From Actinomycetota bacterium (GTDB lineage: Bacteria; Actinomycetota; Actinomycetes; Propionibacteriales; Propionibacteriaceae): 64,000 nucleotides of DNA. Numbering within the stretch: the stretch's first letter is position 1; every line of letters starts with the position of its first letter. The notes under the pieces were generated by a model. That model was not told where the DNA came from, did no database searches, and saw only the letters and a program-made list of their open reading frames with translations. The stretch covers positions 1 through 64,000 of the forward strand of contig JAIUOT010000058.1 in NCBI GenBank assembly GCA_020161015.1, written 5' to 3'. Positions 10,091 through 18,731 of this stretch are shown in pieces. The position numbers were made by a program, and so were the translations under genes.

Positions 10091-11452
10091 TCAGTTCAGG
10101 CCGTGCCAGATCGCCGTCTGGATGGCGTTCCACACGCCGAAGGTGATGGCGAAGCCGAAGACCCACCACCGTTGCCGCCGGGTGAGCGGGACGAGGCCGA
10201 GCAGGGCGAGGCTCCACGGCAGGTACCACGGGTGCAGCGCCTGGCCGAGGACGGCGATCACCAGCGACCCCCAGGCCACGAGGCTGAGCGGACGGTCGGC
10301 GAAGCGGACGCCGATCCAGGCGAGCACGGCCAGCAGCACCAGCGTCCCCACCCGGCCGGCGAGGATCAGGTAGCCGGTGTAGGAGCCCCCGGCGGACGAC
10401 CACAGCAGCGCGCCGCCCTTGGCCAGCAGTGCCAGCGGCGCGGGGGTGTTCGCCAGCCCCATCAGGTCGAGCCACTCCACCCAGCCGAAGCCCAGGCCGG
10501 AGGCGAGGCTCACGGCGGCGAAGGACGCGAGGGCGACGAGGGTGGCGAGGACCGTGCGCCGTCCGAGCAGCCACAGCCGGCGCCCCAGCGGCAGGGCCGC
10601 GAGCGCCGCGGCGACCGGCAGCCCGGCGACGGCGACCACGGCCAGGCCACCCTGCTGCTTGAACGCCATGGCCACCCCGACGAGCACCGGCCCGGCGAGG
10701 AACGCCGTCCACGGGCCCGGGCGGCGGAGCACCACCCAGATCGCCGCGAGGGTGGTGGCCACCATCGGGGCGTCGTTGTGCGCCGCACCGATGAAGTGCA
10801 GCACGAGCAGGGGGTTCAGGACGCCCAGCCACACCGCGCTGCGTCGGGGCATCCCGAGCAGGGACGCGATCCGGGGCACAAGGAAGAGCATCGCCGCCAC
10901 CGCCAGCAGGGCCGGCACCCGCATGGCCACCACCGACCAGTACGGGTGCGCGCCGGTGGCGGCCACCACGAGCTGGTTGAGCCGCAGCGTCAGCGGGGGG
11001 TACGCGACGCCGCTGCCCGCCCACAGCGGGTCCACCTGGTGCGCGAACGGGCCGCCCGAGGTGGCCAGGCCGACGTCGTAGGGGTTGGCGCCGGTGGAGA
11101 GCGTCCAGCCGAGGTCGGCGTAGAGGACCGCGTCCGGGCTGAGCACGGGCGGCACGAGGAGCAGGGGCAGCGACCACAGCGCGAGAGTGGTGCCGGCGTG
11201 GACCGGCGCCCGGTCGCGGGTCGGGCGGACGTGCCACCACGCCCAGGTGAGGAGCACGGTCCCGGCGATGAGCACGACCCGGTTCCACGGCAGCGGCGCG
11301 GCCAGCCCGACGGCGTTGACGGCATCCGACGGCCAGCCGTCCGGGGCGAAGGCGAACTCGGGATGGCAACTGCCCCACGCGACCAGGAGCGACCCCACGA
11401 CGCCGAGCCAGACCCCGCGTGAGCGCAGGGCCGCGGCCGGTCGGACGGTCAT
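10091..11452 (-). CDS. Polyprenol-phosphate-mannose-dependent mannosyltransferase, MptA/MptB-like
   Basis: A 453-residue polytopic GT-C glycosyltransferase with about 12–13 membrane helices. The motif DAVLYADLGWTLSTGANPYD and the later HPWYLPW are characteristic of the MptA/MptB group, which extends alpha-1,6-mannan of lipomannan or lipoglycans outside the membrane. AGGAG five bases before the ATG at 11452 sets the start. A −10 box TACACT lies about 35 bases upstream on the minus strand. The gene is divergent from the MATE exporter. It suggests that the organism makes a mannosylated cell-envelope lipoglycan. Confidence 0.82.
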   Translation of the reverse strand: MTVRPAAALRSRGVWLGVVGSLLVAWGSCHPEFAFAPDGWPSDAVNAVGLAAPLPWNRVVLIAGTVLLTWAWWHVRPTRDRAPVHAGTTLALWSLPLLLVPPVLSPDAVLYADLGWTLSTGANPYDVGLATSGGPFAHQVDPLWAGSGVAYPPLTLRLNQLVVAATGAHPYWSVVAMRVPALLAVAAMLFLVPRIASLLGMPRRSAVWLGVLNPLLVLHFIGAAHNDAPMVATTLAAIWVVLRRPGPWTAFLAGPVLVGVAMAFKQQGGLAVVAVAGLPVAAALAALPLGRRLWLLGRRTVLATLVALASFAAVSLASGLGFGWVEWLDLMGLANTPAPLALLAKGGALLWSSAGGSYTGYLILAGRVGTLVLLAVLAWIGVRFADRPLSLVAWGSLVIAVLGQALHPWYLPWSLALLGLVPLTRRQRWWVFGFAITFGVWNAIQTAIWHGLN

Positions 11453-11560
11453 GGTGGCTCCTGCGCGAGGGATGGGACGCGCCACCAGTGTAGGGCGGGT
11501 GCCCCGTCCGCCCGCCGGTGGCCCGGACCCGCGCTGCCGTCCACGCCCTACCGTGGGCGC

Positions 11561-12901
11561 GTGGACAAGGGAGATCGGCAGGCGCGCCAGATCCTCGCGC
11601 TCGCCGTGCCCGCCTTCCTGGCGCTGGTCGCCGAGCCGCTGTTCCTGCTGGCCGACACCGCCATCGTCGGCCACCTCGGCACGCCGCAGCTGGCCGGCCT
11701 CGGCGTGGCCGGCGCGATCCTGGTCACCGCCGCGGGGCTGTTCGTGTTCCTCGCCTACGGCACCACCTCGATCGTCGCGCGGCAGGTCGGTGCGGGGCAC
11801 CAGCGGGCGGCTCTCGCCTCCGGGCTGGACGGGGTGTGGCTGGCGCTCCTCCTGGGCGTCCCGACCGCTGCCGGCGTCGCGCTCGCCGCCGAGCCGCTGT
11901 GCGCGGTGTTCGGGGCGTCGGCCGACGTGCTCGCGCACGCGGTCACCTACCTGCGCATCTCGTCGGCGGGCGTTCCCGGGATGCTCGTCGCGCTGGCCGC
12001 CACCGGTGCGCTGCGCGGTCTCCAGGACACCCGGACGCCGCTGGTCGCCTCCATCGGGGGGTTCGGCGGCAACGTGGTGCTCAACCTGTGGTTCGTCCTC
12101 GGCCTCGGTTGGGGGATCGCCGGCTCGGCCTGGGGGACGGTGGCCGCCCAGACCGCCATGGCCGCCGGGCTCGTGGTGGTCGTGGTGCGTCGCGCCGTGG
12201 GCCTGCGGGCGCCGCTGCGGCCCGAGCCCGGCCGCGTGCTGCGGGCCGCGGTCACCGGCGTGCCGCTCCTGGTACGGACGGTGGCGCTGCGCGCCATCCT
12301 GCTCGTCACCACCTGGGTGGCCGCGGGCCTGGGGGACGTCCCGCTGGCCGCGCACCAGGTGGCGAGCACGATCTGGACGTTCCAGGCGTTCGCGCTCGAC
12401 GCGCTCGCGATCGCCGCCCAGGCGCTCACCGGCAAGGCCCTGGGAGCCGGCGACGTGGCCGGCGCCCGGTCGGCGACGGCCACCATGGTGCGCTGGGGTG
12501 GGTGGTCGGGCCTGGTGCTCGGCGTGCTCCTGGCGTCCCTGCACCGGGTGCTGCCGGTGCTGTTCACCACCGACCCCGCCGTCCGGGACGCCCTCGGCGT
12601 CGCGCTGCTGGTCGTCGGGGCGACCGGCTGGCTCTCCGGCCTGGTGTTCGTGGTGGACGGGGTGCTCATCGGCGCCGGCGACGGTCGCTGGCTGGCCGGG
12701 GCGATGGCGGCGACGTTCGCGCTCTACCTGCCGCTGGTGCTGCTGGTGCACGCAGGCACGGCACGCCTGGAGTCGCTCGGCGACCCGCTCGCCGTGGGCG
12801 TGCTGTGGGTCGTGTTCATGGCGTTCATGGCGATCCGCTGGGGCTTCCTCCGCCACCGCGTCCGCGGCGACGCCTGGCTGGTGACCGGCGCCGGCCGGTG
12901 A
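11561..12901 (+). CDS. MATE family efflux transporter (DinF-like)
   Basis: A 446-residue cation-coupled exporter with twelve predicted helices arranged as two homologous halves (VPAFLALVAEPLFLLADTAI; later QVASTIWTFQAFALDALAI). The second fits DinF-type MATE proteins. The GTG at 11561 has no ribosome binding site, but TACCGT (11549–11554) ends six bases before it, so a leaderless mRNA is likely. It converges with chorismate mutase with a ten-base gap. Substrate not predictable. Confidence 0.92.
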   Translation: MDKGDRQARQILALAVPAFLALVAEPLFLLADTAIVGHLGTPQLAGLGVAGAILVTAAGLFVFLAYGTTSIVARQVGAGHQRAALASGLDGVWLALLLGVPTAAGVALAAEPLCAVFGASADVLAHAVTYLRISSAGVPGMLVALAATGALRGLQDTRTPLVASIGGFGGNVVLNLWFVLGLGWGIAGSAWGTVAAQTAMAAGLVVVVVRRAVGLRAPLRPEPGRVLRAAVTGVPLLVRTVALRAILLVTTWVAAGLGDVPLAAHQVASTIWTFQAFALDALAIAAQALTGKALGAGDVAGARSATATMVRWGGWSGLVLGVLLASLHRVLPVLFTTDPAVRDALGVALLVVGATGWLSGLVFVVDGVLIGAGDGRWLAGAMAATFALYLPLVLLVHAGTARLESLGDPLAVGVLWVVFMAFMAIRWGFLRHRVRGDAWLVTGAGR

Positions 12902-12911
12902 GGAACGCCTG

Positions 12912-13196
12912 CTACTCGGCCGCGATCGCCTCGTGGTGGCGGACCACTTCCGCGACCACGAAGTTCAGCCACTTCTCGGCGAATTCCGGGTCGAGGTTGG
13001 CGCCGTGCGCCAGTTCGCGCAGCCGGGCGATCTGCTGCACCTCGCGCTCGGGGTCGGCGGCCGCCAGCCCGCGCTCGCGCTTGAGGAGGCCGACCCGCTG
13101 GGTGATCTTGAACCGCTCGGCGAGCAGGCAGATGATCGCCGCGTCGAGGTTGTCGATGGAGCCGCGGAGCCGCTCGAGTTCGGGGTCGCTCTGCAC
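12912..13196 (-). CDS. Chorismate mutase, AroQ class
   Basis: A 94-residue all-helical enzyme converting chorismate to prephenate. Family-typical residues are visible: LRGSIDNLDAAIICLLAERF, then the Lys-containing stretch KITQRVGLLKRERGL and DPEREVQQIARL. The GTG start at 13196 is supported by the −10 box TAGGCT (13203–13208) six bases upstream. That box contains the stop codon of the upstream 96-residue gene, so the promoter is embedded in the neighbour's end. No other aromatic-pathway gene is nearby. Confidence 0.93.
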   Translation of the reverse strand: MQSDPELERLRGSIDNLDAAIICLLAERFKITQRVGLLKRERGLAAADPEREVQQIARLRELAHGANLDPEFAEKWLNFVVAEVVRHHEAIAAE

Positions 13197-13205
13197 GCGT
13201 TCAGC

Positions 13206-13496
13206 CTAGCGGGGGCCGAGCACGCCCTGCGGCAGCAACCCGAGCCTCGCCAGCGCGTAGGACAGCGCGGCGCCGACGACGAGCCCGAGCCCCAGGCGCG
13301 CGATCGTCCGCGGTTGCCACGACGTCGCAGGGATGAACCAGAACGCTCCGGCCACCACGATGCCGGCCACGCCGGCGATGATCGCGTAGAGCGGTTCCAC
13401 CAGCCCGGCGATGAGCCCGATCGCCAGCCCTGCCATGGTCAAGGTGGCGGCGGCGCCGCCGACCGTGGTCTTCGGGTCGTAGGAGAGTGGGCTCAT
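13206..13496 (-). CDS. Small membrane protein of unknown function
   Basis: A 96-residue protein with about four hydrophobic helices (residues 12–32, 34–55 and 65–85 are clearest) and a short cytoplasmic N-terminus (MSPLSYDPKTTVGGAAAT). I do not recognise a family. The start is supported by TAGAGT (13503–13508) six bases upstream of ATG, a leaderless arrangement. It lies between cysE (20 bases away) and chorismate mutase, all on the minus strand but probably each with its own promoter. Confidence 0.75.
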   Translation of the reverse strand: MSPLSYDPKTTVGGAAATLTMAGLAIGLIAGLVEPLYAIIAGVAGIVVAGAFWFIPATSWQPRTIARLGLGLVVGAALSYALARLGLLPQGVLGPR

Positions 13497-13515
13497 GGCA
13501 GCACTCTAGGACCGC

Positions 13516-14070
13516 TCAGGCGATGACGTCGCCCGGGGTCGTGTTCGCGGGAATGCCGGTCACCACGGAGTTCGGCGGCACGTCCTTCACCACGAGGGCG
13601 TTGGCGCCGATCTTGGTGCCGTCGCCGATCGTGATCGGCCCGATGATCTTGGCGCCGGCTCCCAGCAGCACGTTGTTGCCGATCGTCGGGTGGCGCTTGA
13701 ACCTGCCCCGGCTGCGCCCGCCGAGGGTGACCTGGTGGTACATCAGCACGTCGTCGCCGATCTGCGCGGTCTCGCCGATCACGACGCCCATCCCGTGGTC
13801 GATGAAGAAGCGTCGCCCGATGACCGCGCCCGGGTGGATCTCGATGCCGGTGAGCCCCCTGGACCACTGCGAGAGCAGTCGGGCCAGGGGGCGCAGCGCC
13901 GGGGTGGTCGTCCACAGCCGGTGGCACAACCGGTGGATCCACACCGCGTGGATCCCGGGGTAGGTCAGCGCGACCAGCACCTTCGAGGTGGCGGCCGGGT
14001 CCTCCCGCATCGCGGTGTCGAGGTCCTCCTGGATGCGCGCCCACGCGCGTCGGGGCAGGGTCAGGTGCAC
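13516..14070 (-). CDS. cysE: Serine O-acetyltransferase
   Basis: A 184-residue enzyme making O-acetylserine for cysteine synthesis. The left-handed beta-helix of hexapeptide repeats spans residues 80–165. It carries the active-site region [20 protein letters not shown] followed by [21 protein letters not shown]. The N-terminal helical part is short, as in many Gram-positive and actinobacterial CysE proteins. The GTG start shares one base with the cysK stop (TAGTG), so it is translated by coupling after cysK. It is the last gene of the metY–cysK–cysE operon. Confidence 0.95.
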   Translation of the reverse strand: MHLTLPRRAWARIQEDLDTAMREDPAATSKVLVALTYPGIHAVWIHRLCHRLWTTTPALRPLARLLSQWSRGLTGIEIHPGAVIGRRFFIDHGMGVVIGETAQIGDDVLMYHQVTLGGRSRGRFKRHPTIGNNVLLGAGAKIIGPITIGDGTKIGANALVVKDVPPNSVVTGIPANTTPGDVIA

Positions 14071-15002
14071 TAGTCCAGTAGATCCGCGTACAGCACGGTG
14101 GACAAGTACCTCTCTCCGAAGGATGGGACGACGACCACGATGGTCTTGCCCGCGTTCTCCTCCCTGGCGGCGAGCTCGCCGGCCGCGGCGAGCGCAGCAC
14201 CGGAGGAGATGCCGACCAGCAGGCCCTCCTCACGGGCGGCCCTGCGGGCCCACTCCACCGCGGTCTCGCTGGACTGCGGCAGCACCTCGTCGATCACCGA
14301 CCGGTCGAGGATGTCGGGCACGAAGTTCGCCCCGATGCCCTGGATCTTGTGCGGGCCGGGCTGGCCGCCGGACAGCAGCGGGGACTCGGCCGGTTCGACG
14401 GCGACGATCCGGACCTCCGGCTTGCGCTCCTTCAGCACCTGGCCCACACCGGTGATCGTGCCGCCGGTGCCGACGCCGGCCACCACGTAGTCGACGGTGC
14501 CGTCGGTGTCGGCCCAGATCTCCTCCGCCGTGGTGCGCCGGTGGATGTCGGGGTTGGCCGGGTTGGCGAACTGGCGGGCCAGCACCGCTCCGGGGGTCTC
14601 TGCCGCGATCTGCTCCGCGCGGGCGACCGCGCCCTTCATGCCCTCCGGGCCCGGGGTGAGCACCAGCTCCGCGCCGAAGGCCCGCAGCAGCTCCCGCCGC
14701 TCCTTCGACATCGTCTCGGGCATCGTCAGGATGACCTTGTAGCCGCGCGCCGCGCCCACGAACGCGAGCGCGATCCCGGTGTTGCCCGAGGTGCCCTCCA
14801 CGATCGTGCCGCCCGGCTGGAGTTCACCGGACGCCTCGGCGGCGTCGATGATCGCCACGCCGATGCGGTCCTTCACCGAGTTCGCGGGGTTGTAGAACTC
14901 CAGCTTCGCCAGCACCAGCGCGGTGCTGTCGCCGTAGAGCCGGTTGATCTTCACCAGCGGGGTGCGCCCGATGAGCCGGGTCGCGTCCTCGAAGTACGCC
15001 AT
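14070..15002 (-). CDS. cysK: Cysteine synthase (O-acetylserine sulfhydrylase A)
   Basis: A 310-residue PLP enzyme forming cysteine from O-acetylserine and sulfide. The PLP lysine is in [11 protein letters not shown] (about residue 44). The substrate loop [13 protein letters not shown] and the phosphate-binding [10 protein letters not shown] are intact. The C-terminus is the short bacterial form. AAAGGCGG lies about seven bases before ATG. It is 46 bases downstream of metY and overlaps cysE by one base, so expression should follow the metY leader. Confidence 0.97.
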   Translation of the reverse strand: MAYFEDATRLIGRTPLVKINRLYGDSTALVLAKLEFYNPANSVKDRIGVAIIDAAEASGELQPGGTIVEGTSGNTGIALAFVGAARGYKVILTMPETMSKERRELLRAFGAELVLTPGPEGMKGAVARAEQIAAETPGAVLARQFANPANPDIHRRTTAEEIWADTDGTVDYVVAGVGTGGTITGVGQVLKERKPEVRIVAVEPAESPLLSGGQPGPHKIQGIGANFVPDILDRSVIDEVLPQSSETAVEWARRAAREEGLLVGISSGAALAAAGELAAREENAGKTIVVVVPSFGERYLSTVLYADLLD

Positions 15003-15048
15003 GGTCGTCAGTCCGCCTTTTCTTTGTCGTGTCGTCGGTTGTTGTCGG

Positions 15049-16332
15049 TCAGATCCGGGCCAGCGCCTGGTCGAGGTCGGCGATCAGGTCGTCGACGTGC
15101 TCGATGCCGAGGCTGAGGCGCACCATCTCCGGGGCCACGCCGGCCGCGACCAGTTCGTCCTCGGTCAGCTGGGAGTGGGTCGTCGTCGCGTTGTGGATCG
15201 CGAGCGACTTCGCGTCCCCGATGTTCGCCAGGTGCGAGAACAGCTCCAGCGACTCGATGAAGGTCGAGCCGGCCTCGCGTCCGGCCTTCAGCCCGAAGGC
15301 CAGGATGCCGCCGTAGCCGCGCCCGGTGAAGACCCGGTCGGCCACGGCCTTGTACGGGGAGGAGTCGAGGCCCGGGTAGTTCACCCAGGCCACCTTCTCG
15401 TGGCCCTCGAGGTAGGTCGCCACGGCGAGGGCGTTGGCCGAGTGGCGCTCGAGGCGGAGGTGGAGGGTCTCCAGCCCCTGGAGGAACAGCCAGGAGTTGA
15501 ACGGGGAGACCGCCGCGCCGGTGTTGCGCAGCAGCACGGTGCGCGCCCGGATGATGTAGGCGGCCGGGCCGGCGGCGTCGGTCCACACCACGCCGTGGTA
15601 GGCCGGGTCCGGCGCGGTGAGGCCGGGGAAGCGGTCGGCGTGGGCGGCCCAGTCGAAGTTCCCCGAGTCGACGATGATGCCGCCGACCGACGTCCCGTGG
15701 CCGCCGATGTACTTGGTCGCGGAGTGGACGGCGACGTCGACGCCGTGCTCGAACACCTTCGCCAGGATCGGGGTGGTGACGGTGGCGTCCACGATGAACG
15801 GCAGCCCGAGGGCGTGCGCGGCCTCGCTCCAGGCGTCGAGGTCGATCACGTTGATGGCCGGGTTGCCGATCGTCTCGCCGAACACCAGGCGGGTCCGGTC
15901 GTCGACCGCCGCCGCGAGGTCCCCGGGCTTGTTCGGGTCGACGAAGCGCACGGTCACCCCGTACTGGGGCAGGGTGTGGGCGAACAGCGCGTAGGTGCCG
16001 CCGTAGAGCGTCGACAGCGCGACGATGTTGTCACCGGCGTAGGTCAGGTTCAGCACCGCGTAGGTGATGGCCGCGGCGCCGGAGGCGGTGGCCAGGGCTC
16101 CGACGCCCCCCTCGAGCGCGGTGAGCCGGGTCTCGAACACGCTCTGGGTCGGGTTCATGATCCGGGTGTAGATGTTGCCCGGCACCCGCAGGGCGAACAG
16201 GTCGGCGGCGTGCTCGGTGTCGTCGAACACGTACGAGGTGGTCTGGTAGATCGGCACCGCGCGGGCGTTGGTGGCCGGGTCGGCCTCCTCCTGTCCGGCG
16301 TGGACGCTCAGGGTGTCGGGATGGTAGGACAT
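15049..16332 (-). CDS. metY: O-acetylhomoserine sulfhydrylase (Cys/Met metabolism PLP enzyme)
   Basis: A 427-residue PLP enzyme of the gamma-family that joins O-acetylhomoserine with sulfide to give homocysteine. The PLP lysine lies in [20 protein letters not shown] (about residue 210). The N-terminal [20 protein letters not shown] and length above 420 favour the O-acetylhomoserine sulfhydrylase branch over cystathionine gamma-synthase. AGGAG (16337–16341) precedes the ATG by four bases. The gene is first in an operon with cysK and cysE. Its 190-base leader contains a cysteine-rich small ORF, which suggests control by cysteine supply. Confidence 0.95.
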   Translation of the reverse strand: MSYHPDTLSVHAGQEEADPATNARAVPIYQTTSYVFDDTEHAADLFALRVPGNIYTRIMNPTQSVFETRLTALEGGVGALATASGAAAITYAVLNLTYAGDNIVALSTLYGGTYALFAHTLPQYGVTVRFVDPNKPGDLAAAVDDRTRLVFGETIGNPAINVIDLDAWSEAAHALGLPFIVDATVTTPILAKVFEHGVDVAVHSATKYIGGHGTSVGGIIVDSGNFDWAAHADRFPGLTAPDPAYHGVVWTDAAGPAAYIIRARTVLLRNTGAAVSPFNSWLFLQGLETLHLRLERHSANALAVATYLEGHEKVAWVNYPGLDSSPYKAVADRVFTGRGYGGILAFGLKAGREAGSTFIESLELFSHLANIGDAKSLAIHNATTTHSQLTEDELVAAGVAPEMVRLSLGIEHVDDLIADLDQALARI

Positions 16333-16449
16333 GTCGCTCCTGGTTGTGCTGCGTTTGCTGGACGGCCTTCGTGGCCGCCCGAGGGCATGGGTGAGGGGTC
16401 CCGCGTGGGGATCCGATGGTGGTGTCGTCGGTGTTTCGGGCGCGGCTGG
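16333..16449 (-). promoter_or_regulatory. metY 5' leader downstream of the Cys uORF
   Basis: The untranslated stretch between the uORF stop and metY. It holds a hairpin (GGCGGCC at 16373–16379 with GGCCGTC, five-base loop) and, just before the ribosome binding site, the sequence GCACAAC (16343–16349) followed by C and AGG of AGGAG. These are complementary to the two Cys-codon runs of the uORF. A switch is inferred, not shown. Confidence 0.45.
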
Positions 16450-16521
16450 TCAGCGCATTCGACAACAGGCCATCGACGGCGCACAACAGCAACACATGGT
16501 TGCGGGGCTCGTCGAGGTCAT
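16450..16521 (-). CDS. Cysteine-rich leader peptide (putative cysteine-sensing uORF) for metY–cysK–cysE
   Basis: A 23-codon ORF ending in TGA, too short for routine gene calling. Residues 10–13 are four consecutive Cys and residues 19–20 two more. Met lies at 9, 17 and 22, so nine of 23 residues are sulfur amino acids. There is no ribosome binding site, but a −10 box TACCCT (16528–16533) ends six bases before the ATG and a −35 box TTGACC (16552–16557) sits 18 bases further up, so the transcript should begin at the start codon. It lies 117 bases upstream of metY on the same strand. Cys-rich leaderless uORFs that respond to cysteine are described in mycobacteria. The function here is inferred from position and composition. 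Confidence 0.75.
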   Translation of the reverse strand: MTSTSPATMCCCCAPSMACCRMR

Positions 16522-16527
16522 GGCTGG

Positions 16528-16557
16528 AGGGTAGCGGCGCGTCCGTTGAACGGTCAA
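16528..16557 (-). promoter_or_regulatory. Promoter of the metY leader transcript
   Basis: Minus-strand −35 TTGACC (16552–16557) and −10 TACCCT (16528–16533) with an 18-base spacer. The predicted start of transcription coincides with the first base of the leader-peptide ATG (16521). Confidence 0.7.
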
Positions 16558-16625
16558 CCGTGTCTTGCCATCCGAGAGCGGGCAGGCGTCCGGCGCCCCG
16601 GTGCCGCGGCCCTAGACTTCCCGCC

Positions 16626-18179
16626 ATGAGCGCAGATCACGATCTGGTGCTGGTCGTCGACTACGGCGCCCAGTACGCCCAACTCATCGCCCGGCGGGTC
16701 CGTGAGGCGAGGGTCTACTCCGAGATCGTCCCGCACACGATGCCGGTCGCGGAGGTGCTGGCCCGCGGGCCGAAGGCGGTCATCCTCTCCGGCGGGCCCA
16801 GTTCGGTGTACGAGCCCGGCGCCCCGCAGCTGGACGCGTCCCTGCTCGCTGCCGGCGTGCCGGTCTTCGGCATCTGCTACGGCTTCATGGCGATGGCGCA
16901 GGCGCTCGGCGGGACCGTCGCCCGTACCGGCCAGCGCGAGTACGGCCGCACCCGCGTCGAGGTGCTCGCCCCGGGACGACTGCTGGAGGGCCTGCCGTCC
17001 GAGCTCACCTCCTGGATGTCCCACGGCGACGAGGTCACCGCCGCCCCGGCTGGCTTCACCGTCACCGCCCGCTCACCGCGCGCGACCGTCGCCGCCTTCG
17101 AGGACGCGGACCGCCGCCTGGCGGGCGTCCAGTGGCACCCGGAGGTGCTGCACTCCGAGCACGGCCAGCGCGTGCTGGAGCACTTCCTCTACGACCTCGC
17201 CGGCTGCCGTCCCACCTGGACGTCGGCCAACATCGCCGACGAGCAGGTCGCCCGCGTCCGGGCCGAGGTCGGGGATGCGCGCGTGCTCTGCGCCCTGTCC
17301 GGCGGCGTCGACTCCGCGGTGGCGGCGGCGATCGTCCAGCGGGCGATCGGCGACCAGCTCACGTGCGTGTTCGTCGACCACGGCCTGCTGCGTGAGGGCG
17401 AGGCCGAGCGCGTGGAGCAGGACTTCGTCGCCTCCACCGGGGTGCACCTCGTCGTCGCGAACGAGCAGGAACGGTTCCTGGGCGCGCTCGCCGGGGTGAG
17501 CGACCCGGAGGCCAAGCGCAAGATCATCGGGCGGGAGTTCATCCGGACCTTCGAGGACGCGGCGCGCCGGGTCAACGCCGAAGGGCCGATCGACTACCTC
17601 GTGCAGGGCACCCTCTACCCCGACGTGGTCGAGTCCGGGGGCGGCGAGGGCGCGGCCAACATCAAGAGCCACCACAACGTGGGCGGCCTTCCCGACGACC
17701 TCCAGTTCCGGCTCATCGAGCCGCTGCGCACCCTGTTCAAGGACGAGGTGCGCGAGGTCGGTCGCCAGCTGGGCCTCCCCGAGCACATCGTTGGCCGGCA
17801 CCCGTTCCCCGGGCCCGGCCTGGGCATCCGCATCGTGGGGGCCGTGGACGCGGAGCGGCTGCGCATCCTGCGGGCCGCCGACGCGATCGTGCGGGCCGAG
17901 ACCACCGCCGCCGGGCTCGACGGCGCGATCTGGCAGTTCCCCGTCGTGCTTCTGGCCGACGTCCGCTCCGTCGGCGTCCAGGGCGACGGGCGCACCTACG
18001 GGCACCCGATCGTGCTGCGCCCGGTCTCCAGCGAGGACGCGATGACCGCCGACTGGAGCCGCCTGCCCTACGACCTGCTCGAGCGGATCAGCACCCGCAT
18101 CACGAACGAGGTCCCCGAGGTGAACCGGGTGGTGCTGGACGTCACCAGCAAGCCCCCGGGCACCATCGAGTGGGAGTAG
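16626..18179 (+). CDS. guaA: GMP synthase (glutamine-hydrolysing)
   Basis: A 517-residue enzyme converting XMP to GMP. The N-terminal class I glutamine amidotransferase domain has nucleophile Cys in [12 protein letters not shown] and its His/Glu partner in GVQWHPEV. The ATP pyrophosphatase P-loop reads [13 protein letters not shown]. The C-terminal dimerisation domain has [16 protein letters not shown] at the very end. The ATG at 16626 is set by TAGACT (16613–16618) seven bases upstream, so it is probably leaderless. The longer in-frame extension would overlap the divergent metY leader. It completes the GMP branch with guaB/guaB3. Confidence 0.97.
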   Translation: MSADHDLVLVVDYGAQYAQLIARRVREARVYSEIVPHTMPVAEVLARGPKAVILSGGPSSVYEPGAPQLDASLLAAGVPVFGICYGFMAMAQALGGTVARTGQREYGRTRVEVLAPGRLLEGLPSELTSWMSHGDEVTAAPAGFTVTARSPRATVAAFEDADRRLAGVQWHPEVLHSEHGQRVLEHFLYDLAGCRPTWTSANIADEQVARVRAEVGDARVLCALSGGVDSAVAAAIVQRAIGDQLTCVFVDHGLLREGEAERVEQDFVASTGVHLVVANEQERFLGALAGVSDPEAKRKIIGREFIRTFEDAARRVNAEGPIDYLVQGTLYPDVVESGGGEGAANIKSHHNVGGLPDDLQFRLIEPLRTLFKDEVREVGRQLGLPEHIVGRHPFPGPGLGIRIVGAVDAERLRILRAADAIVRAETTAAGLDGAIWQFPVVLLADVRSVGVQGDGRTYGHPIVLRPVSSEDAMTADWSRLPYDLLERISTRITNEVPEVNRVVLDVTSKPPGTIEWE

Positions 18180-18195
18180 GGCTCACCGGACAGCA

Positions 18196-18240
18196 CACGA
18201 GCGGTGAGGGACGGTGGTGTCACCGCCCTCACCGCTCGTG
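18196..18240 (+). terminator. Bidirectional terminator between guaA and the PspC gene
   Basis: Perfect 15-bp arms (18196–18210 and 18226–18240), with a further 5-bp inner stem (CGGTG/CACCG). It serves two converging genes. Confidence 0.85.
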
Positions 18241-18250
18241 CTGGTGTGGG

Positions 18251-18520
18251 TCAGCGGAAGTCGCTGTTCCCGCTGTTGGTGTTGCCGGAGTTGCCGCCGA
18301 ACATCTTCTTCAGCTCGTCGAAGCCGGTCGGGCCGCCCTCCTCCAGGGGCAGGACGAGCCAGAGGGCGACGTAGATCGCGATCACGACGCCGAAGAACAG
18401 CGACAGCACGACCGTGAGGATCCGGACCAGGCCGGAGTCGATGCCCAGCGAGCGGGCCACGCCGCCGCAGACGCCGGCGATGAACTTGTCGCTCGAGGAG
18501 CGGGTGAGGGGTTGCTTCAT
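18251..18520 (-). CDS. PspC-domain membrane protein
   Basis: An 89-residue protein that is almost entirely one PspC domain: the motif FIAGVCGGVARSLGIDSGLVRI at residues 13–34, a long hydrophobic segment, and VALWLVLPLEEG. PspC proteins are inner-membrane stress-response components. The tail is Asn/Gly-rich (MFGGNSGNTNSGN). GAAAGG lies about ten bases before the ATG. It ends the three-gene minus-strand run with the 57-residue protein and the large PspC protein. Confidence 0.9.
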   Translation of the reverse strand: MKQPLTRSSSDKFIAGVCGGVARSLGIDSGLVRILTVVLSLFFGVVIAIYVALWLVLPLEEGGPTGFDELKKMFGGNSGNTNSGNSDFR

Positions 18521-18557
18521 GGTGGTTGTTTCCTTTCGTGAAATCTCTTGTGGGTGA

Positions 18558-18731
18558 TCAGTGGGGCCGTCGGGAGAGGACGAGGATGCCGATCCCCGCG
18601 ACGACCATCACGACGGGGGCGAGCATTCCGGCCAGCTGCCAGTCGACCCGTCCGTAGGCGGACCACAGGCCCAGGCCCGCCAGAACGAGGGCCAGCAGCC
18701 CGAAGGCGAAGGCGGCGCGGTCGCGGCTCAT
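18558..18731 (-). CDS. Small two-helix membrane protein in the PspC operon
   Basis: A 57-residue ORF below usual length cut-offs. It starts MSRDRAAFAFGLLAL and has two hydrophobic helices (about residues 7–24 and 33–52) separated by YGRVDWQLAG, ending in basic RRPH. Its ATG overlaps the TGA of the upstream PspC gene by four bases (ATGA), which strongly supports translation by coupling. It is followed after 37 bases by the 89-residue PspC gene. No family recognised beyond its short membrane character. Confidence 0.75.
   Translation of the reverse strand: MSRDRAAFAFGLLALVLAGLGLWSAYGRVDWQLAGMLAPVVMVVAGIGILVLSRRPH

Noticed and set aside
16333-16449. SAM or other metabolite riboswitch in the metY leader
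   Set aside because: I could not assemble the conserved core of any SAM class, and the leader is better explained by the Cys-rich uORF.
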